A stretch of 64,000 bases of DNA from an uncultured Bacilli bacterium (GCA_910587325.1 CAJUKB010000004.1:18045-82044); one strand, 5' to 3'. Shown: positions 16,137-26,117, counted from the first letter of the stretch. Notes: generated by a model not told the origin, from the sequence alone. Numbers and translations are program-made.

Positions 16137-17725
16137 TTTCTAACTTCCTCATATATATCAACCCAATTAAATTCTACATCTTGTGGTATATTAAAATATT
16201 CCAACATCCAATAATTTATAGAGGGCTCTTCATAGGCTCTTGATACTCCAAAAGAAGTATCTTTGCTTTTGTATAAAGTAATTACTTTTTCGGTTGTTCC
16301 ATTATGATTTTTTAAAATGTCATAGTTTAATCTCTCAATAGCATAATTAGCTAGATAACCATTATAAACAATACTAAAATTATAAGCACTTTTAAGAGCA
16401 AAGGGACAGATGGTGAAAACAATCGCTAAGACAAAATACAATTTACTATCTTTTAATAACTCATTAATAAATATTGCTATTAGGGCAAAAATGAAGAAGA
16501 TAAATGGTAAAGCCGTTCTTCCTCCTACCACAGGAGAAACCACTAAGCAAAATATAGAGCCACAACCACTAATGGCAATAGGAATAATTTCCATTTTCTT
16601 TTTTTGGTAGCTATATATAATCATCCATATTCCTATATATAAAATCCAAAGTATTCCATACACAACTCCAATGATTTTAAAATGCTTTTGTAGTAAGACA
16701 CAAAGAACACTTAGGATTAAAAAAAGAATATTCGATAAATAAATGGTTCTATTTTTTATAGTAAGATCCTGACGATATTTTATTAAACAAACTAAAAATA
16801 CTAGCGTTAATATCATCATAAAAATTGTCATTTCCGAACGAAATATTACCAATAGTAGAGAAGGTAAATTTTTCATTACTTTTCCGATAAGACTTAAGCT
16901 AGCAAATTCAACATTCGTATCCATTCGAGCAAAATTTCCCGGTGCTAACAAAAGCAAAGCTAAACTAATGATACAAACCAAAACATTGGGAATATTTAAT
17001 AAATTAAATTTTTTGAAATTCTTTCCTTGTTTAAAGATTATAAATAACGTTAAAAAAGCGAACATCGCAACACCAATTTGTTCTTGAGAAAATGTTGCAA
17101 AGAAATTTAATACTAGTAGTACTAGCAGATAAAGATAATAATTTACTTTTTCTTTGTTTTCTATTTTTTCTGTTAATTTCATATATAAATAAATAAAAAT
17201 AAACATAGGAAGTAATGGCCATATATACAAAATGGAAGCTGAAGCCCAATAAATTCCATGTCTTAAAAATGTCATATGAATTAATCCATACAAAATAAAT
17301 AAAACAATAGGAATTAATAAATGCTTCTGCTTTGTAATTTGTTCTACTATTTTATATATAAAATAAAATATAAAAGTAATCACAACGCTTTGAATAGCAA
17401 AATAAATACCTGCGCCAAATTTTAACAAAGGAATTAAAAATACGGATGCCCATAGTATTCTTCCTCCCCAAGTCATATAAATCATCTTACACCATTCCCA
17501 TAATTGGGTGAAATTATAGTTAGTCCCTATAATATCCTCTGATGATTGTCCATAGCTTAAAGAAGCATTTCCAAAGTCATCAAAGTACATGGCTAGCAAA
17601 TGGTGCATAGCAAATAAAATAACAAAAATGACAAAAAACACAAGAAAATAATGTAAGTTATCGTTAATTTTTTGTTTTTTACTTTGTAAAAAATTTTCTA
17701 ACTTTTCAAAGCTATTTCTTATCAT
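16133..17725 (-). CDS. DUF6056-like multi-membrane protein
   Basis: The 530 residues contain about 11-12 hydrophobic helices. The first periplasm-side loop carries YFDDFGNASLSYG and later MTWGGRILW, a layout I associate with DUF6056 membrane proteins in glycan loci. The Asp pair in that loop resembles the acidic first-loop residues of GT-C transferases. The start overlaps the upstream GtrB-like gene by 14 nt and the end overlaps the downstream GtrA-GT2 fusion by 4 nt. Tight coupling to both suggests the three act together: GtrB makes the lipid-linked sugar, GtrA flips it and this protein transfers it. The assignment by family is moderate; the membrane topology is clear. Confidence 0.65.
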   Translation of the reverse strand: MIRNSFEKLENFLQSKKQKINDNLHYFLVFFVIFVILFAMHHLLAMYFDDFGNASLSYGQSSEDIIGTNYNFTQLWEWCKMIYMTWGGRILWASVFLIPLLKFGAGIYFAIQSVVITFIFYFIYKIVEQITKQKHLLIPIVLFILYGLIHMTFLRHGIYWASASILYIWPLLPMFIFIYLYMKLTEKIENKEKVNYYLYLLVLLVLNFFATFSQEQIGVAMFAFLTLFIIFKQGKNFKKFNLLNIPNVLVCIISLALLLLAPGNFARMDTNVEFASLSLIGKVMKNLPSLLLVIFRSEMTIFMMILTLVFLVCLIKYRQDLTIKNRTIYLSNILFLILSVLCVLLQKHFKIIGVVYGILWILYIGIWMIIYSYQKKKMEIIPIAISGCGSIFCLVVSPVVGGRTALPFIFFIFALIAIFINELLKDSKLYFVLAIVFTICPFALKSAYNFSIVYNGYLANYAIERLNYDILKNHNGTTEKVITLYKSKDTSFGVSRAYEEPSINYWMLEYFNIPQDVEFNWVDIYEEVRK

Positions 17726-18680
17726 TTATTAAAACCTCCTCAATCGTATATCTTGGTCTTTGTTTTGTTTCACTATAAATTTTGCCAATATATTCTCCAA
17801 TAATTCCAATACAAAAAATTTGAAACCCACCAAAGAAACTAACTAAAGTAACAATGGTAGTCCATCCTTCTACGTTTCCTGTTATAAAATGACCAATTAC
17901 TACATAAAGTAGAAATATAAAACTAATAAAAGATATAAATAGACCAAACAATGTAATAATTCTTAAAGGTTTTACACTAAAGGATAAAATTCCTTCTATG
18001 GCAAAATTCAACATCTTTTTTAAAGGATATTTACTTTCTCCCGCAAATCTTTCTTGTCTTTCGTAATACACAGTAGAAGTTTTAAATCCAATTAAAGGGA
18101 TAATTCCTCTTAAAAATAAGTTTACTTCTTTATAATTTGCTAGTTCTTCTAATGCTCTTTTACTCATAAGTCGATAATCAGCATGGTTATAAACAACATC
18201 TACTCCTAAAAACTTCATAAATTTATAAAACATTTGGGCTGTGTGTTTTTTAAAAAAACTATCTTTCTTACGGTTATTTCTAACACCATATACAATGGCA
18301 GAACCTTCTAGATATTCATTCACCATTTGATCCATAACCTCTATGTCATCTTGTAAATCGGCGTCCATACTAATCACAATGTCAGCGTATTCTTTGGCTG
18401 TCATAAGTCCTGCTAAAAGAGCATTTTGGTGTCCCCTATTTTTTGATAAATTCACACCTGTGACTAAGTTATTTTCTTGGTTGAATTTTGTAATTAATTC
18501 CCAAGTGTTATCCTTTGAGCCATCATTTACATACATGATTTTGCTTTTTTTATCAATGCGTTTATCTTTAATCATTTGGGTTAGTTTTTCTGTTAATCGT
18601 TTGGTTGTTTCTTTTAGTACTTCACTTTCGTTGTAGCAAGGTACTACAACATATAATATATTACTTTTTTTAGTTGCCAT
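17712..18680 (-). CDS. GtrB-like polyprenyl-phosphate glycosyltransferase (GT2)
   Basis: The 322-residue enzyme has the DPM1/GtrB layout: YVVVPCYNESEVL at the start, YVNDGSKDNTW near 50, MDADLQDDIEV near 100, and two C-terminal membrane segments (about 228-300: ITLFGLFISFISFIFLL and FFGGFQIFCIGIIGEYIG). It should make undecaprenyl-phosphate sugar at the inner face. It is the first gene of a leftward operon, preceded by GGAGG and an extended -10 promoter. It is a paralogue of the enzyme at 8963-9922 but diverged, so a different sugar or acceptor system is likely. Confidence 0.9.
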   Translation of the reverse strand: MATKKSNILYVVVPCYNESEVLKETTKRLTEKLTQMIKDKRIDKKSKIMYVNDGSKDNTWELITKFNQENNLVTGVNLSKNRGHQNALLAGLMTAKEYADIVISMDADLQDDIEVMDQMVNEYLEGSAIVYGVRNNRKKDSFFKKHTAQMFYKFMKFLGVDVVYNHADYRLMSKRALEELANYKEVNLFLRGIIPLIGFKTSTVYYERQERFAGESKYPLKKMLNFAIEGILSFSVKPLRIITLFGLFISFISFIFLLYVVIGHFITGNVEGWTTIVTLVSFFGGFQIFCIGIIGEYIGKIYSETKQRPRYTIEEVLINDKK

Positions 18681-18704
18681 GTAAATCCTCCACCCTATAT
18701 ATTT

Positions 18705-18713
18705 ATTATAGCA
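18705..18713 (-). promoter_or_regulatory. Extended -10 promoter of the GtrB/DUF6056/GtrA-GT2 operon
   Basis: Read leftward, TGC-TATAAT lies about 25 nt ahead of the ATG at 18680, with GGAGG between. A weak TTTACA is present further upstream at a long spacing. No G tract is found here. Confidence 0.55.
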
Positions 18714-18757
18714 CGTATTTTGGGAATAATTGTAAATAAGTGGAAATTTGGATCAAA

Positions 18758-18788
18758 AGAAAAAGTTATATCGTTTCAAATAACTTTT
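18758..18788 (-). terminator. Intrinsic terminator after the GT2-GT4 fusion gene
   Basis: AAAAGTTA (read leftward 18788-18781) pairs with TAACTTTT (18768-18761), followed by TCTTTT. The stop codon of the upstream gene is at its edge. Confidence 0.6.
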
Positions 18789-20766
18789 ATTTCTTTTCAT
18801 AAATTTTTATATATTTGGCTACTTGTATTTTTTTATCATATTTTTGAAAATACTCTTCCATTTTGCTTTTCACTATTTTTTTATTTTCAAGTTTATGAAT
18901 GGCTTCTAGATAATTTTCTAAAGTATCTCCTTTTAACACTATTCCATTTCCCGAATTTATTAGTTCCTTTACAGCACTTGTTCCTAATACAATTACTGGA
19001 GTTCCACAGGCTACCGACTCTAATGTAGTCAACGAAAAAGTTTCTTCTTTAGAAGGATTTATAAATACGCTTGCTTTTGTATAAAGAACTGCTAATTCAT
19101 CTTGATTTTCAGTTCGTTGTATACCAATCATATTCGGTTTTAACTTTTTTAATTGTATTTTATTTAATCCTACTAAAACTATTTTATATTCATCATCGAT
19201 TTTTTCTGCTAGTTCTTTAAATACTTTTAATCCTTTTCTCTCATCCCAGACACTTGCAACACCTAAGATTATTTTTTTGTTGTTTGGTATATTATATTTG
19301 AACAATACATTGGTATCTTCACTTGGCTTAAATAGTTCATAATTTATCCAATTATGAACTGTAATAATTGGGTACTTTGAAAAAAAGGATTGTTCTACTA
19401 ATTTTTTTAACCAATCAGATGGAGTTATAATCGTTAAATTTGAAATATTTGTGAATAATTCTTTTTTCTCCATATAATTCTTTTTAGAACGATCATAAAA
19501 TAAACTAATGGGATATTGTTTTTTATTAGGACATTTAAAACATTGTTCTTTCCATCTGTTACAATCTATTGCTACAAAATGAGGGCAATGTCCCGTAAAA
19601 GGATAACAATCATGGAAAGTCCAAAATAATTTTCCACTAAATTCATTTTTTAAATACGTAAATAAAACTTTATAGTTTAAATAATATCCATGAATATTAT
19701 GAAGATGAATAATATCGGGATTTTCTTCTTTTAAAATTCGTACTATTTTTTTTGTTTTGAAATAAGAGCCATGCCCATTCAAATCAAAAACAGTTGTAAT
19801 AAAAACATGAAACCAAAAGGAAAAAAAACCTCCTACTTTAATACACTTTAAATCTTTGTATCCTTTTCTTCTAGCATATATTACTAATGTTTCATAGCCT
19901 TCGCTATTGGCTTTTCTTCCAATATCTCCCATAATTTTACCAGTTGAACCATTGCATACTGAATTAATTTGAATTAGTTTTGGTTGCTTTTTTTTTACTT
20001 GTAATGCACGTTTAATTTCTTTTTTGTTATTGATAGCAAATCTTTGGTGATACATTCCAAAAGTTCTTTTTATATTTGTTAGAAACGGAAGTAATACTTT
20101 ATTCTTTTTTAATACTTTATAGCTTTCTTTAAAATTATTATAGTATCCTTTTAAACCATTTGTACTGGCTCCTCCTGCACGCATGTAAACAAAATAATCA
20201 TTTATGTATTTTAAATTCACATTATTTTTTATTAATCTTAACATAAAGTCTAAATCCGCAGAAACTCTAAAATTTAAATCAAAGTTTCCATATTTCTCAT
20301 ACACTTCTTTTTTTAAATATAACGTTGGATGTGGCATATGCCAACCAAATTTTTTAGATATTTTTTTTGACTTAAATAAACGATATGGTTTCTCTAATTT
20401 TTCATCTAGCATTAAAAGATTAGAATAAACACCATCTGTTTTTTTGATATTCTCTACTACGGATTGGAAAACGTTTGGGTGGGCTAAAATATCATCGGAA
20501 TTAATAATTCCTATGATATTTCCATTTGCAAGTTTTATTCCCTTGTTCATAGCATCAAAAAGACCTTTGTCACTTTCTGAAACCCATTTTAATTTTCCAT
20601 TAAATTTTTTTTCATATTCTTTTACTATGTTTAATGTACTGTCTTTACTTTTTCCATCTATAATCAAATATTCGTAATTGTCATAGTTTTGCGATAGCAC
20701 ACTTTCTAGAGTGTCTTTTATTGTTTTTTCAGCATTAAAGCATACAGTTATTATAGTTATTTTCAT
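18787..20766 (-). CDS. Bifunctional glycosyltransferase, GT2 domain fused to GT4 domain
   Basis: Residues 1-250 are a GT2 domain: TIITVCFNAEKTIKDTL, YLIIDGKSKDSTL near 35 and INSDD near 92. This is the pattern of the colanic-acid WcaA-like or PGL-like family. Residues from about 262 form a GT4 domain: LIQINSVCNGSTGKIM with a glycine loop, DIIHLHNIHGYYLN, FHDCYPFTGHCPHF, and the C-terminal nucleotide-binding part PSKEETFSLTTLESVACGTPV. The Cys-rich insertion (CNRWKEQCFKCPNK) near 405 is commonly seen in this GT4 subgroup. Fusion of two sugar transferases suggests successive additions to one repeat unit. Its own extended -10 promoter lies upstream. Confidence 0.9.
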   Translation of the reverse strand: MKITIITVCFNAEKTIKDTLESVLSQNYDNYEYLIIDGKSKDSTLNIVKEYEKKFNGKLKWVSESDKGLFDAMNKGIKLANGNIIGIINSDDILAHPNVFQSVVENIKKTDGVYSNLLMLDEKLEKPYRLFKSKKISKKFGWHMPHPTLYLKKEVYEKYGNFDLNFRVSADLDFMLRLIKNNVNLKYINDYFVYMRAGGASTNGLKGYYNNFKESYKVLKKNKVLLPFLTNIKRTFGMYHQRFAINNKKEIKRALQVKKKQPKLIQINSVCNGSTGKIMGDIGRKANSEGYETLVIYARRKGYKDLKCIKVGGFFSFWFHVFITTVFDLNGHGSYFKTKKIVRILKEENPDIIHLHNIHGYYLNYKVLFTYLKNEFSGKLFWTFHDCYPFTGHCPHFVAIDCNRWKEQCFKCPNKKQYPISLFYDRSKKNYMEKKELFTNISNLTIITPSDWLKKLVEQSFFSKYPIITVHNWINYELFKPSEDTNVLFKYNIPNNKKIILGVASVWDERKGLKVFKELAEKIDDEYKIVLVGLNKIQLKKLKPNMIGIQRTENQDELAVLYTKASVFINPSKEETFSLTTLESVACGTPVIVLGTSAVKELINSGNGIVLKGDTLENYLEAIHKLENKKIVKSKMEEYFQKYDKKIQVAKYIKIYEKK

Positions 20767-20798
20767 AATTTTACTCCATTTTTATTTTATATGCATTC

Positions 20799-20807
20799 AT
20801 TATATCA
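20799..20807 (-). promoter_or_regulatory. Extended -10 promoter of the GT2-GT4 fusion gene
   Basis: TGA-TATAAT read leftward, about 33 nt before the ATG at 20766. No convincing -35. Confidence 0.5.
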
Positions 20808-20826
20808 TAGTTTAATTTACTAGATA

Positions 20827-21963
20827 TTAATTTATTTTTGGGATTTCTTTTAAAATTTTTTTCATTTGTTCATTAAAATCATAGTTTTGTGCAATGTCTC
20901 TATTTTTTGTAAAAATATCTTGATAAACATTGTTATATTTATTTATAGTTTCTTCTATTGTTTTTGCTAAATCTTCAGAAGTACTTTCACAGAAAAAAGC
21001 CGTATCTAAAAATTTCTCAAATCCTGCAAATTTTGTTGAAATAAGTACTCTTCCAGAGGCTAAATACTCCATATATTTTGATGGAAAATTATTTTGATTT
21101 TCTGGCATATTCATATTTCTTGGATTTATTAAAATATGAGCAGTTCCTAAAGTATCTAAATACTCCTCATAAGGCATACTACCTTTAAAAATAATTCTTT
21201 TGTCTTTTTTTGCTTGCTCTATTATTTCATTTTCGAGTACCCCCTTACCGCTAAAAATAAATTCTATATTTGGATTTTTTATCTTTTTTATGGCTTCTAA
21301 CAATAAATCTACACCTGTGACATCTTTTAAGGCCCCTGAATACATTACTCTCAATTTTTCATTTTTAACAAGTGGTAATGCTTTGAATTTTTTTGTTAAG
21401 AAGTCCGTTAAATTGATACCACCTTCTATGCAGATAAATTTTTGTTTTTTTCTTAATTTATTTTTTATATTGCTTGATAAACCTACTACTAAATCATATT
21501 TTCTCATATCAAAAAGACATACCTTAGCAAATAATTTCATAAATAAACTACTATAACTTTCTGTACCACTATAATCTGCTAAGATGACAATAGACTTACA
21601 TTTTCTATGGCAAGCCATACATGGTAATAGTAACCAAGGATAACAGACATTATAAGCGATAACTGCATCTGTTTCTTTTAATACTTTTTTTAATTTTTTT
21701 CTATATATAAACATGCTTTTTATAATATTACCATTTTTAAACACATAATCTTTATCTTTTTCATAAGAAATCATTTTCTTTACTAATTCTGTTTTCTCAT
21801 TCTCAATAGGATATCCTATATAATTCAAAGAAGTTATCTCTTCATTATTCTTTTTTAGATATGTATATATATTGTTTTGAAAACGATTTCCAGATAGAGA
21901 TAAATCATGTAATTCTAAATCTAAACTTTCAGGTAAATTGGTCCCGCAAAATATTATTTTCAT
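20827..21963 (-). CDS. GT4-family glycosyltransferase
   Basis: The 378-residue GT-B protein starts MKIIFCGTNLPESLD and has a mid-chain Cys-rich patch (CYPWLLLPCMACHRKC, about residue 107). The C-terminal Rossmann half reads RVMYSGALKDVTGVDLLLEA near 205, IIFKGSMPYEEYL near 260 and FPSKYMEYLASGRVLIST, the E-x-x-x-G nucleotide-sugar pocket. It should transfer an activated sugar to the growing lipid-linked glycan in the cytosol. The upstream acyltransferase gene ends 2 nt away, which places it in the flippase/acyltransferase operon. Sugar and linkage cannot be inferred. Confidence 0.85.
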   Translation of the reverse strand: MKIIFCGTNLPESLDLELHDLSLSGNRFQNNIYTYLKKNNEEITSLNYIGYPIENEKTELVKKMISYEKDKDYVFKNGNIIKSMFIYRKKLKKVLKETDAVIAYNVCYPWLLLPCMACHRKCKSIVILADYSGTESYSSLFMKLFAKVCLFDMRKYDLVVGLSSNIKNKLRKKQKFICIEGGINLTDFLTKKFKALPLVKNEKLRVMYSGALKDVTGVDLLLEAIKKIKNPNIEFIFSGKGVLENEIIEQAKKDKRIIFKGSMPYEEYLDTLGTAHILINPRNMNMPENQNNFPSKYMEYLASGRVLISTKFAGFEKFLDTAFFCESTSEDLAKTIEETINKYNNVYQDIFTKNRDIAQNYDFNEQMKKILKEIPKIN

Positions 21964-21965
21964 TT

Positions 21966-22946
21966 TTATTTTTCCTCTTTTCTTAAACCAAGTAGTATAT
22001 AAAAAATACTAGGCAATTTTAATTTTTTTATTATTTTTTGATAGATGATAATTATCATAACTGTAATCCCTAAAGTAATAAATGGACGTATGAATAAAAA
22101 GAAACCATTGTTAAATAAGTTACATATTCTAGTGACTACTCCTGCGATTGGCATATGCATTAAGTAAATTGAAAATGAATTTTTTCCTATGAATTGAACC
22201 ATTTTATTGTCTAATTTTTTATCATATAGTTTACTTACTAGAATTAAGAAGGAAAGTAAGACTGTTATAAATCCAAAATAAGAAAAATAAGATAATTTTA
22301 TATCAAAAACTAAATGAAGTAAAATAATAACAATAATGCTAATATAAGGAAGTTTTATTTTCTCTTTTATTCTAGGTAATAGTTTGTATTGATTAATATA
22401 CATGCCAATCATAAAATATATAATCCAATTAAAAATATTGATATAGGAAAAACTAGCCAATTTCTCATAAAATACAATAGTTAATATATTACTTATGAGA
22501 GATAATAATACCCCTACCACTTCGATTTTTGCATTCTTATGAAAAAATAATAAGTATAGTAAAAATAAAACAGTTAGGTAATATAAATAAGATCCGTATC
22601 CTAATAAAAATAGAAAATAATTTATTAAAGATAGATTTCCATTAAAATAAAAGACACTTACATATACAATTGTTCCAATAAACATCCAAGGAATACTTAT
22701 ATTTCGTAATTTTAATTTCCAAAATTCTTTAAAAGAATGCTTATTATTATAAAAGAAATATCCTGATAAGATAAAAAATATACCTACTCCTAAGCAACCA
22801 AAATAATCATAAAATTTGGAAATTATGATACTTATCAAAGAAGCATTTTCTGTAATTGGTGTAATGTGGGCACAAATAACGCTAAATATAGCAAAGGCTT
22901 TTAAATAATAAAAAATGTTTTCTTTATTTTTGAGCATTTTTATCAC
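21966..22946 (-). CDS. Acyltransferase family 3 membrane protein (probable glycan O-acetyltransferase)
   Basis: The 326-residue protein has about 10 membrane segments and the acyltransferase-3 start pattern: an aromatic/Lys lead (FYYLKAFAIFSVICAHIT, with the conserved His near residue 30), then GCLGVGIFFILSGYFFYNN. These proteins O-acylate sugars of surface polysaccharides at the membrane. Neighbours are a GT4 gene and a Wzx-type flippase, separated by 2-5 nt, so it should modify the same repeat unit. The first codons read MIKMLKNKEN, so the start could be residue 1 or 4. The acyl donor and sugar are unknown. Confidence 0.85.
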   Translation of the reverse strand: MIKMLKNKENIFYYLKAFAIFSVICAHITPITENASLISIIISKFYDYFGCLGVGIFFILSGYFFYNNKHSFKEFWKLKLRNISIPWMFIGTIVYVSVFYFNGNLSLINYFLFLLGYGSYLYYLTVLFLLYLLFFHKNAKIEVVGVLLSLISNILTIVFYEKLASFSYINIFNWIIYFMIGMYINQYKLLPRIKEKIKLPYISIIVIILLHLVFDIKLSYFSYFGFITVLLSFLILVSKLYDKKLDNKMVQFIGKNSFSIYLMHMPIAGVVTRICNLFNNGFFLFIRPFITLGITVMIIIIYQKIIKKLKLPSIFYILLGLRKEEK

Positions 22947-22950
22947 CTAC

Positions 22951-24474
22951 TCACGCTTTTCTTATCTTTTTTATTATTTTTTTTACTTCTTCCTTAAGAT
23001 ATTGAAATTCTTTTGTTTTAAAATTGAATATTACAAATAATATACTGTAGGTAATTGCAATAATTATACCTTTTGTAATTAGATTAAAGATGTTATTTTC
23101 AATATAAATCTTTGAAAGAAAAAGTGTTAATAAAAATCCTGTACCAATCAAAAATAATAATTTCATTATGTATTTTATATAATAAGAACTAACAGAACTT
23201 TTAAAAATATTTTTATAAATTATTAAAGGGCGAATCCATATGGTACTTACAAGGTAACTAATCATGGTTCCAAGTAACACCCCTAAAAGGCCAATGTTTT
23301 TTACTAAAGCAATTGAAATCATTAAGTTAATAATGGCTTGAATTAGTGGAATATATTTGTCTTTTTCATAAATACCTGCTGCACTTTTTACTGTATCTAA
23401 AGGAAGTAACATACTCGCAAGATAGAAATTCATACATATGACTACAATACAATAGTTATCTATCATATAATTTTCACCAAAACACATGGCAATGAATGGA
23501 TTTAAAAGAAAATACAATTCTACTACCATAAAAGCCGTTATGCCAAATACAATAAAATTCATAATGTTAAAAACATTTTCTTGTGTTTTATTGTCTCCTT
23601 TAGCGATTAGATTTCCAAAACTGGCTGTAATTCCACTTGTAATACTATTTACAATACTTTTTAAAATTGTGGTTATAGATAGAAAATTAGAGTAAATCCC
23701 TACTACACCTATTCCTACAAATTTAGAGATTATAATACTATCTGTTCCATTTAACAAATAGTTGCCTATTTTTTGGGTGAACATACTTTTTACATTTTTT
23801 TTAATCACGTTCAATTCTTTTGTTTCTAATTTTTCTTTTGAGTTAAAATCTATATCCTTATAAACTTTACTTATATATCTATTAATTATAATTCTTTGGA
23901 TTGATTGTACTAAGATTTTGATTAAAATATATATCATAAAATTTTTGGTTAAATATAAGAATATTATTTGTAGTACATTGGTACTAAAAATGGCTATGAT
24001 ATTGTATTTATTTATTTTATAATTTTTTTGGTCTGCAATAATTAAGACTTCCTTATATGTAATAAGATAAGTCATTGCAGAATCAATTAAGTATAATATA
24101 TAAATAATATAAAAGTTGGCAATATTAGTATTATCAATAAAATGGGTTAAAAATGGCATAATGAGAAAGCCTATTATTAATATAAAAATTCCAACTATTT
24201 GATAAATTTTTTTATATAGGGTCATCAAGGAACTTATTTTTTTTACATTATTTTCAGCAAGAGGTTTATATAAACTAAAACTTATTGATAAAGTAATACC
24301 TAACTCTGCTAAAGAAAACATTGAAATTAAATTGACAAAGACACTTTCTACTCCAAGGTAGTCCTGTCCTAATATTTTTGTAAAGACAATTCGAACAACA
24401 AAAGATAAAATGGTTTGGATAACTAAAACCAATAAATTGGTTATAATATTTAATGTTGAAAATTTTGTTCTCAT
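22951..24474 (-). CDS. Wzx-type oligosaccharide flippase (polysaccharide biosynthesis protein)
   Basis: The 507 residues make about 12-14 membrane helices with the typical start of MVF/Wzx flippases: VIQTILSFVVRIVFTKILGQDYLGVESVFVNLISM, then SLAELGITLSISFSLYKPL. It should flip undecaprenyl-diphosphate-linked repeat units to the outside for polymerisation. The internal Gly/Ser-rich NSITSGITASFGNLIAKGD near 285 is also a family feature. It is the second gene of a leftward operon: GT4 (24471) overlaps its start by 4 nt, and acyltransferase and GT4 genes follow. An ABC exporter is encoded elsewhere in the window, so this is one of two exit routes. Confidence 0.92.
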   Translation of the reverse strand: MRTKFSTLNIITNLLVLVIQTILSFVVRIVFTKILGQDYLGVESVFVNLISMFSLAELGITLSISFSLYKPLAENNVKKISSLMTLYKKIYQIVGIFILIIGFLIMPFLTHFIDNTNIANFYIIYILYLIDSAMTYLITYKEVLIIADQKNYKINKYNIIAIFSTNVLQIIFLYLTKNFMIYILIKILVQSIQRIIINRYISKVYKDIDFNSKEKLETKELNVIKKNVKSMFTQKIGNYLLNGTDSIIISKFVGIGVVGIYSNFLSITTILKSIVNSITSGITASFGNLIAKGDNKTQENVFNIMNFIVFGITAFMVVELYFLLNPFIAMCFGENYMIDNYCIVVICMNFYLASMLLPLDTVKSAAGIYEKDKYIPLIQAIINLMISIALVKNIGLLGVLLGTMISYLVSTIWIRPLIIYKNIFKSSVSSYYIKYIMKLLFLIGTGFLLTLFLSKIYIENNIFNLITKGIIIAITYSILFVIFNFKTKEFQYLKEEVKKIIKKIRKA

Positions 24475-25577
24475 TTCATCTTTTCCTTTTTTATAATGTC
24501 TTCAAATATAAGAATGTGGTCTTCTACCATTTGTTCAATATAATAGTCTTTAATTTTATTCAGATTATTTTTTCCAATTTCATATAATTCTTTATCATTT
24601 AGTTTGTTAAATTTTTCTAATAGAGTTATAAATTGATTTTGATTATTTATATCAAGTAAATATTCTTTTGGCAATAATTCTAGTGCAGCGAGTGCTTTGT
24701 CACTTGCTATTATAGGTAAACCGTTCGCCATGGCTTCGTTAACAACAAGCCCCCAAATATCATAACGAGTGGGAAAGAAAAAAATATCAGACATTTTGTA
24801 AAGTTCTAGGATTTCTTTTTTATCTTTAAATCCAATTAAAAAAACATTCTCTATTTTATTATGATCAATAAATTTTTGATATTCTACCATTTGATTTCCA
24901 ATGCCTGCAATTAAAAATGCAGTATCTTTTAATTTTACATTCTTAATTGCTTCTAAAAAAATATCATATCCTTTTCGATATACTAATTGCCCAACACTAA
25001 AAAAAATTCTTTTGTAATTGTATCCTAGTTTTTTTCTTAACTGTAATTTTTTAGAATATGTTATGGGAGAAGCAAGAATATCTTGCTTATTTAAAGAAGT
25101 AAAATGAAACGTATAAATATTTTCTGCTTTTGCGCCATAGGCTTTTAAATACTCACTTGTCCCTTTTCCAGTTGAAAGCCAATAAGAAGCAGAACTCATA
25201 AAAAATGTTTTAATCCATTTGGTAAAGATGTATTTATCTTCAGCAAAACCGCCATCTGCAGATATAACGTATTTCTTTTTCTTCGACTTTAGAATAAAAC
25301 GGGCTAAGGCAGAAACTTTAGAAGCATAGTTTCCCATTATTATTACATCATAGTCCTCTTTTAAAAATTGATTTAATTCTTTAAAAAAATGTTTTTTTAA
25401 AACATAATATTTAAAGTGATAGATATTATCTTTATACCATTCTTCATTTCGAATGGAATTATTTCTTTCTTCAAATAAAACCGTTAAGTCGCATCTTTTG
25501 GCTAATAGGTTGAAAAAAGTAACTCTATATGGAGCCGGAATATTGGTCATAAATAAAACTTTCATAGCATAACTCAT
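24471..25577 (-). CDS. GT4-family glycosyltransferase
   Basis: The 368-residue protein shows the GT-B fold. The N-terminal part has FMTNIPAPYRVTFFNLLAK, the usual start of the WfeS/rhamnosyl-like GT4 group. The C-terminal half has FFSVGQLVYRKGYDIFLEAI near 200 and the donor pocket FFPTRYDIWGLVVNEAMANGLP near 285. It is the first gene of the operon 25577-20827 and overlaps the flippase start by 4 nt. The track-level start MSYAMKVLFMTN contains a later ATG (residue 5) that matches the family start MKVLFMTN better, so the true start may be 25565. It probably adds one sugar to the repeat unit that the coupled Wzx exports. Confidence 0.87.
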   Translation of the reverse strand: MSYAMKVLFMTNIPAPYRVTFFNLLAKRCDLTVLFEERNNSIRNEEWYKDNIYHFKYYVLKKHFFKELNQFLKEDYDVIIMGNYASKVSALARFILKSKKKKYVISADGGFAEDKYIFTKWIKTFFMSSASYWLSTGKGTSEYLKAYGAKAENIYTFHFTSLNKQDILASPITYSKKLQLRKKLGYNYKRIFFSVGQLVYRKGYDIFLEAIKNVKLKDTAFLIAGIGNQMVEYQKFIDHNKIENVFLIGFKDKKEILELYKMSDIFFFPTRYDIWGLVVNEAMANGLPIIASDKALAALELLPKEYLLDINNQNQFITLLEKFNKLNDKELYEIGKNNLNKIKDYYIEQMVEDHILIFEDIIKKEKMK

Positions 25578-25746
25578 TCCTTTATTTATTTTCTAATAAT
25601 ATTATACAATAGTCAATCTTTGAAATAAAGGAATTTGATACCAATTCTTAAAAATTCACATGATCGCAATTATAAAATTTTTATCCTTTCTTTTTAAGAA
25701 GGATAATTCATTTTTATCTGTTCTACCATACATTTAGATGTTTTAT

Positions 25747-25775
25747 AAAAAATCATACATTTCGTATGATTTTGG
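25747..25775 (-). terminator. Intrinsic terminator after the GT2/DUF2304 pair
   Basis: Read leftward, AAAATCATAC pairs with GTATGATTTT across a five-base loop and is followed by TTATAAAA. It lies immediately after the DUF2304 stop codon. Confidence 0.65.
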
Positions 25776-26117
25776 CTAATTTTTTTGATTATTTTCTATC
25801 TTGCATTTTAACAAAGTTAAATTTTGCTCAAGTTCTATAATTTCTTCTTGTTGTTTGGTAATTCTTTTAGAATTTCTAAAATTCATCAATACCAAAAATA
25901 AAATACAGATAACGAATAGTAATGACGGCGGATACGTAACCCCTAAATAAGTGGCTAAAAAATCGATACATTGTGGAAATATAGCAAGTAGAAGCATTAA
26001 AAGAACCCCTAGTATCCAATAAAAACTTTCTTTGATAGAAAATCTTTTCTTTCTTACTTCGTTTAGAATATAAAATCCTATTATTAAAGTCCCTACAATA
26101 AAATAGATTTTCTTCAT
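25776..26117 (-). CDS. DUF2304-family small membrane protein
   Basis: The 113-residue protein has three hydrophobic helices (IYFIVGTLIIGFYILNEV, SFYWILGVLLMLLLAIFP, PSLLFVICILFLVLMNF) and ends with a cytosolic coiled-coil tail (QQEEIIELEQNLTLLKCKIE). The RKKRFSIKESFYWILG segment matches DUF2304 proteins, which nearly always sit beside DPM1-like GT2 enzymes. Its start overlaps the GT2 stop by 1 nt. It probably assists that glycosyltransferase, by membrane anchoring or lipid-sugar flipping; the biochemical role is not established. Confidence 0.88.
   Translation of the reverse strand: MKKIYFIVGTLIIGFYILNEVRKKRFSIKESFYWILGVLLMLLLAIFPQCIDFLATYLGVTYPPSLLFVICILFLVLMNFRNSKRITKQQEEIIELEQNLTLLKCKIENNQKN

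Noticed and set aside
25679..25710. Hairpin TTATCCTTTCTT/AAGAAGGATAA as a terminator
   Set aside because: It lies upstream of the GT4 operon start with no T run on either side; it could be a leader structure or chance.
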